From an uncultured Pseudoflavonifractor sp. (lineage in GTDB: Bacteria > Bacillota > Clostridia > Oscillospirales > Oscillospiraceae), in NCBI GenBank assembly GCA_947565875.1, contig CANOHR010000035.1:1-8508 (forward strand): a stretch of DNA of 8,508 nucleotides. Reading direction: 5' to 3'. Every line of letters begins with the position of its first letter. The stretch's first letter is position 1. This document shows, piece after piece, positions 5,196 through 8,508 of the stretch. Under the pieces are notes generated by a model. It worked only from the letters and a program-made list of their open reading frames with translations. It made no database searches and had not been told where the DNA came from. The translations under genes were made by a program, and so were the position numbers.

Positions 5196-6059
5196 TTATT
5201 CGTTGATAGAGCCAGAGACCACCCGCCAGATCCCCTGAGTATCCTGGAAAGACTGAATATCCTCAAAGCCGTTCTGACCCATCAGCACCTCCACATCAGA
5301 GGCCTGCCCCGCTCCCACTTCAAAGAGGAGCCTGCCCCCCAGACGGAGGGCTCCCTTCCATTTGGCGCACACCACCCGGTAAAAGTCCAGACCGTCCGCC
5401 CCACCATCCAGCGCCTCACGGGGCTCGTAATCTTTCACCGAAGAGTCCAGGGTCAGGATATCCGCCGTGGGAATATAGGGCGGATTACAGGCAATCACGT
5501 CAAAATCCCACAGGGCCGGCAGAGGGGGCAGCTTTGCGTCGGCGAAGGCGCAGATCACCCGGTCGGAAAGCTCGCACCGGCGGATATTCTGCCGGCAGAC
5601 CCGAAGGGCTCCCTCCGATATATCGGCCAACACCACCCGGCATTCCGGCACATTGGCGGCTACCGCCAGCCCCACACAGCCGCTTCCAGCGCACAGGTCC
5701 AACACCCGACAGCCCTCCCCGGCGGCCCGGGCCGCCAGAATGGCCTGCTCCGCCAGTACCTCCGTATCCATCCGGGGGATCAATACATCCCGGCACACAT
5801 CCAGGCTGAGGCCGTAAAACTCCCACTCTCCAATGATGTAGGCCACCGGCTCCCCCGCCAGACGGCGCTGGGTCAGTTCCTGGATCTTATCCGCAGTCTG
5901 ATCGGAGGCATAAAGGGTCAGATCCCGGTAGAAATCCTCCCGGCTCTTTCCCGCCACATAGCAGACGATCTCCCGGGCCTCCAGCTGGGCAGCGGGGATC
6001 CCCGCTGCCTTCAGCTTTCGCCGGGCGTCTAAATAAAGGGTATTATAGGTGGATGCCAT
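5196..6059 (-). CDS. prmC: Peptide chain release factor N5-glutamine methyltransferase PrmC
   Basis: Methylates the glutamine of the GGQ motif in release factors RF1 and RF2 using S-adenosylmethionine, raising termination efficiency. The 287-residue protein has the N-terminal helical substrate-binding domain with GEPVAYIIGEWEFYGL (69-84) and LIPRMDTE (93-100; the usual residue after R is P). The SAM-binding motif LDLCAGSGCVGLAVA spans 120-134. The diagnostic catalytic NPPY is at 192-195 (CNPPYIP), followed by YEPREALDGGADGLDFYR. I chose ATG at 6059 because AGGTGA lies five bases upstream; a GTG at 6068 would add three residues without a good site. The gene starts 18 bases after the DUF1385 stop. 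In many Firmicutes prmC precedes prfA, but here the next gene is recA. Confidence 0.96.
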   Translation of the reverse strand: MASTYNTLYLDARRKLKAAGIPAAQLEAREIVCYVAGKSREDFYRDLTLYASDQTADKIQELTQRRLAGEPVAYIIGEWEFYGLSLDVCRDVLIPRMDTEVLAEQAILAARAAGEGCRVLDLCAGSGCVGLAVAANVPECRVVLADISEGALRVCRQNIRRCELSDRVICAFADAKLPPLPALWDFDVIACNPPYIPTADILTLDSSVKDYEPREALDGGADGLDFYRVVCAKWKGALRLGGRLLFEVGAGQASDVEVLMGQNGFEDIQSFQDTQGIWRVVSGSINE

Positions 6060-6077
6060 CTCTCTCACCTCACAGCT

Positions 6078-7058
6078 TTACCATTTGTCCGCTCCCTCCA
6101 CCTGGGGCAGCACCTCGGTAAGGGCGCGGATACCTACCTCGATCATGCGCTCGTCAGGCTCAAAGGTGGTCCAGCGCTGGATCGCCATGCCGGGGCTCCT
6201 GACCAAGCGGCAAAGAGGCCCCTCGTGACCACCCACATAGCGGTTGAATTCATAAGTGATACTGACGATCACCGGCAGCATCAGAAGGTGCATCCCCATC
6301 CGGGCAAAGGTGTTTTCCACCTGGATGTAGGAGAATATCACGCTGGAAAGCAGGATGGATACCACTATAACAACAAACAGAAAGCTGGTACCGCAGCGGG
6401 GATGGTGCTTGGGCTGCTTACGGACGTTCTCCACCGTCAGGGGAAGGCCCGCCTCATAGCAGAAAATGGTCTTATGTTCCGCTCCATGGTACTGAAAGGT
6501 ACGGTGGATATCCTTCATTTTGGAACACAGGATCAGATAGAGAAGAAAGATGACCACCTTCAAAATCCCCTCGATCAGATTCCTGCCCCAGATGGGGCAG
6601 CCGGGAAACAACCGGACCACAAGCCCTCCCAGAGCTGTGGGAAGCAGGATGAACAATCCCACGGAAAAAGCCATCCCCATCACCACGGAGAGGGTGATAA
6701 TGGCTCCCGTAAGCTTTTCGCTGCCCAGCTTTTCCTCCAGCCATCTCTCCCATTTGGAGGGCTCCTCCGGCTCATCCTCCTCGGGGTAAAATTCAGCGGA
6801 ATACATCAGAGCGGTGACTCCGTTATACATGGAGGAGCAAAAATTCACCACGCCCCGTATCAGGGGCAGACCCACAAAGGGAAACCGGTCCTTTAAAAGC
6901 TTCCGTGGCTCGGTCTTGACCTCCAATTCCCCGTCCGGTTTACGCACCACAATGGATTTTTTGTCGGGGCCCATCATCAAAATACCCTCCAAAAGGGCCT
7001 GCCCGCCAATCACAGTCTTAAAGCCCCCGGCGGCAAGAAAAAGCAGTTGTTTCAGCAT
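6078..7058 (-). CDS. DUF1385 family membrane protein (YqhQ-like, putative metal-dependent enzyme)
   Basis: A 326-residue member of the DUF1385/COG3872 family, to which B. subtilis YqhQ belongs. Its function is unknown, and a metal-dependent activity is only predicted. Conserved-looking blocks are IGGQALLEGILMMGP (17-31), LIRGVVNFCSSM (66-77), YHGAEHKTIFCYEAG (190-204), HHPRCGTSFLF (218-228) and GGHEGPLCRLVRSPGMAIQ (276-294). The His, Glu and Cys residues there could bind a metal. Hydrophobic segments at about 117-140, 161-178, 222-245 and 253-270 suggest a four-helix membrane protein with an acidic loop (about 90-112) before the first helix. The ATG has AAAGGAG upstream at a rather long 12-base spacing; no alternative in-frame start is visible upstream. 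In clostridia this gene commonly sits next to prmC, as here. Confidence 0.9.
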   Translation of the reverse strand: MLKQLLFLAAGGFKTVIGGQALLEGILMMGPDKKSIVVRKPDGELEVKTEPRKLLKDRFPFVGLPLIRGVVNFCSSMYNGVTALMYSAEFYPEEDEPEEPSKWERWLEEKLGSEKLTGAIITLSVVMGMAFSVGLFILLPTALGGLVVRLFPGCPIWGRNLIEGILKVVIFLLYLILCSKMKDIHRTFQYHGAEHKTIFCYEAGLPLTVENVRKQPKHHPRCGTSFLFVVIVVSILLSSVIFSYIQVENTFARMGMHLLMLPVIVSITYEFNRYVGGHEGPLCRLVRSPGMAIQRWTTFEPDERMIEVGIRALTEVLPQVEGADKW

Positions 7059-7109
7059 AGAGTTCCGGTTCTCCTTTGGGTAGCGCCATATAAAATGGGA
7101 TTTTCCATG

Positions 7110-7135
7110 GGAACGTACCGCGCTTATCCCGTTCC
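7110..7135. promoter_or_regulatory. Inverted repeat GGAACG-N14-CGTTCC upstream of the DUF1385 gene
   Basis: Perfect 6-bp arms at 7110-7115 and 7130-7135 have equivalent positions 20 bp apart, nearly two helical turns. They lie in the 134-base gap between the histidine kinase and DUF1385 genes, about 50-75 bases before the latter. The geometry would suit a dimeric regulator, or the arms could pair in the transcript. No convincing sigma-A promoter was found nearby: TTGATA at 7144-7149 lacks a partner -10 box. Confidence 0.35.
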
Positions 7136-7151
7136 TTTTATTTTATCAAAC

Positions 7152-7179
7152 CCGCGCCGCTTTTGCAAGAGGCGCGGGC
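7152..7179 (-). terminator. Probable Rho-independent terminator of the histidine kinase gene
   Basis: CCCGCGCC and GGCGCGGG form an 8-bp GC-rich stem that continues, after one mismatch, as CTT/AAG around a 4-base loop. It starts 13 bases after the kinase stop codon and on the minus strand is followed by TTTGATAAAAT, an imperfect T-tract. It separates the kinase transcript from the DUF1385 gene. Confidence 0.7.
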
Positions 7180-7188
7180 CGAAAAATA

Positions 7189-7200
7189 GAACTTATGTTC
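7189..7200. promoter_or_regulatory. LexA/SOS-box-like palindrome GAACTTATGTTC
   Basis: The 12-mer matches the Gram-positive LexA (DinR) core GAAC-N4-GTTC completely. Read on the minus strand it is GAACATAAGTTC, one base from the B. subtilis ideal core GAACATATGTTC. The outer C and G of the 14-bp consensus are absent. It overlaps the stop codon of the kinase gene and lies upstream of that gene's terminator, so its role is uncertain and chance occurrence is possible. Confidence 0.35.
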
Positions 7201-8508
7201 CACCAATGGTAGGCACTCCCACCGGAAGGCGGATGGTGACAACGCACCCACCCCCTTCGGCGTTGCCGATAATCAATTCTCCCCCGTGGCGGCTGACGAT
7301 CTCCTCGCAGACTGCCAGACCGATCCCGGACCCTCGAGCCTTGGAGGACCCCTTATAAAATTTGTTCTTCACATGGGGAAGCTCGTCCTCCGGGACGCCG
7401 GGGCCATAGTCCCGAACGGTGATAACGGCCCACTCCCCCTCCTGATGAATGGCACAGTCGATGCGCTCGCCGCTTCCGCCATGCTTGGCAGCGTTATCCA
7501 TAATGTTGCAGAAGACCTGCCGGAGCCGCTCCGGATCCGCGTCTACGGTGGGAAACTCCTCTTCGCTGTCTATATATGTAAGTTCAATACCGTCCTTTCG
7601 AAAGAATTCCCGGTAGGTATAGACCGCATCCTCAAATTCCGCCTTCAGATCCAGCGGTTCGATGGATAATGTAAAGCGCCCGTCCTCGATCCGGGAAAAC
7701 TCCAGCAGTTCCTCCACCATGTTGGTAAGTCGCTTGGCCTCGGAGACAATGATCCCCATGCCCTTTTTCACGTCGTCCGCGTCCCGGACCTCCCCCCGCT
7801 GGATGGTCTCAGCCCATCCGTTGATAGCGGTAAGGGGAGTGCGCAGTTCGTGGGAAACGGAAGAAATGAACTCTGACTTCATCTTCTCCGCCTGGTCGAT
7901 CCGGGTGGACATGTCATTGATGGCGTCGGTCAGGTCGCCAATCTCATCATCGTGCTGCTTTTCGATTTGTATACCGTAGCTGCCGCCGGCGATCCGTTTG
8001 GTGATCTCGGTAATACTGGCCACCGGTTCCACGATCGATCTGACAAAATAGAGATTGGACACATACACCAGCAGCAATATTACAAGACCGATGGCGGCGG
8101 TGATGGAGACAATGATGACAAGCTGCCGGTCCACCAACCGGAGAGAGGTGACATACCGAACCGCTGCCACCGCCCGCCCGTCCACGACCACGGGAACGGT
8201 AACCGCCATGATATGCTCTCCGGTGGAGGGATCCTTGCCGGTCCAGGGGGTGGTCTGGGGCGTCTCTCCGCTGAGGGCTCCGGCGATATCCGGGGTACCG
8301 GGGGAGCTATAAGCTGCCAGACCGAAGGTGGAAAAGCGGATAGAGCCGTTGGGGTCCAAGAACTGCATCTCCACCTTGTCCTTCCCCTCGGAGTTGTTGT
8401 TCACGTAGGTGACCACATGCTGATAGTATTCGCTCTGGGTGGAGTAGTCCCCAAAAAACTCCACCACATATTCCGCCTTAGTCTGAAGGCCATTGGAGAG
8501 GGTCGCGT
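7193..8508 (-). CDS. Sensor histidine kinase, C-terminal 437 residues (N-terminus beyond the right edge)
   Basis: A membrane-bound two-component sensor kinase that autophosphorylates on histidine and passes the phosphate to a response regulator, here presumably encoded beyond the right edge. In order on the visible fragment there is an extracytoplasmic sensor region (about 1-120, with DPNGSIRFSTFG and a hydrophobic VTVPVVVDGRAVAAVRYVT resembling a Cache/PAS-like fold). A transmembrane helix lies at about 129-155, followed by a HAMP linker. The HisKA site FISSVSHELRTPLTAINGW has the phospho-accepting H219. The ATPase domain has an N-box FCNIMDNAAKHGG, a G1 box DYGPGVPEDEL, an F-box FYKGSSKARGSG and a G2 box GSGIGLA. 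This resembles the WalK/PhoR class. The frame stays open to the window edge. A GTG at 8467 is internal, since the sensor domain is already under way. The first transmembrane helix is missing only because of the cut. Confidence 0.95.
   Translation of the reverse strand, partial: ATLSNGLQTKAEYVVEFFGDYSTQSEYYQHVVTYVNNNSEGKDKVEMQFLDPNGSIRFSTFGLAAYSSPGTPDIAGALSGETPQTTPWTGKDPSTGEHIMAVTVPVVVDGRAVAAVRYVTSLRLVDRQLVIIVSITAAIGLVILLLVYVSNLYFVRSIVEPVASITEITKRIAGGSYGIQIEKQHDDEIGDLTDAINDMSTRIDQAEKMKSEFISSVSHELRTPLTAINGWAETIQRGEVRDADDVKKGMGIIVSEAKRLTNMVEELLEFSRIEDGRFTLSIEPLDLKAEFEDAVYTYREFFRKDGIELTYIDSEEEFPTVDADPERLRQVFCNIMDNAAKHGGSGERIDCAIHQEGEWAVITVRDYGPGVPEDELPHVKNKFYKGSSKARGSGIGLAVCEEIVSRHGGELIIGNAEGGGCVVTIRLPVGVPTIGGT

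Noticed and set aside
5178..6032. 284-codon plus-strand open frame opposite prmC
   Set aside because: It covers prmC in antisense. The His/Pro/Arg/Gly-rich composition is typical of shadow frames, and no ribosome binding site context was seen.
7121..7149. Promoter built on TTGATA at 7144-7149
   Set aside because: At spacings of 15-18 bases the -10 position reads GATAAG or TAAGCG at best, too poor to call.

Overview
This is an almost entirely chromosomal, housekeeping-type window from a GC-rich Gram-positive anaerobe. A member of the Clostridia, probably the Oscillospiraceae/Flavonifractor area, fits best. The grounds are strong Shine-Dalgarno sites, a T-box controlling an aminoacyl-tRNA synthetase, a DUF1385 (YqhQ-like) gene beside prmC, and a RecA of Firmicutes character. 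The taxonomic placement is inferred from gene content and style, not from a search.

All but one of the genes lie on the minus strand, so reading follows descending coordinates. At the right edge is the 3' part of a sensor histidine kinase gene, open at the window end. It is followed by an intrinsic terminator and a 134-base gap that contains a LexA-box-like palindrome and a second inverted repeat. Next comes a compact block: DUF1385 membrane protein, prmC (release-factor glutamine methyltransferase), a 110-base gap, then recA, recX, rimO and pgsA, the last four almost touching or overlapping. The block ends in a strong hairpin terminator directly after pgsA. It combines translation-linked modification (PrmC on release factors, RimO on ribosomal protein S12), recombination with its modulator (RecA, RecX) and anionic phospholipid synthesis (PgsA).

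Between the pgsA terminator and the next gene sits a pair of short REP-like palindromes in inverted orientation. Left of it is a small divergent pair: a 74-residue unrecognised protein on the plus strand (the only plus-strand gene) and a XRE-type helix-turn-helix regulator on the minus strand. They share an 82-base region with a good plus-strand promoter and two identical 8-bp direct repeats that look like operators.

At the left is the 5' third of cysS (cysteinyl-tRNA synthetase). It is preceded by a full T-box leader with its own promoter, a UGC (Cys) specifier, a UGGA antiterminator bulge matching the U73 discriminator of tRNA-Cys, and a terminator hairpin just before the ribosome binding site. 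The leader should let cysS be transcribed when uncharged tRNA-Cys accumulates.

I found no CRISPR array, phage, toxin-antitoxin or defence system, transposase, tRNA or rRNA. The points most worth a second look are the cis-regulatory ones: the doubly supported Cys T-box, the XRE/small-protein divergon, the covarying palindrome pair, and the LexA-like box upstream of the DUF1385-prmC-recA region when none is visible at recA itself.
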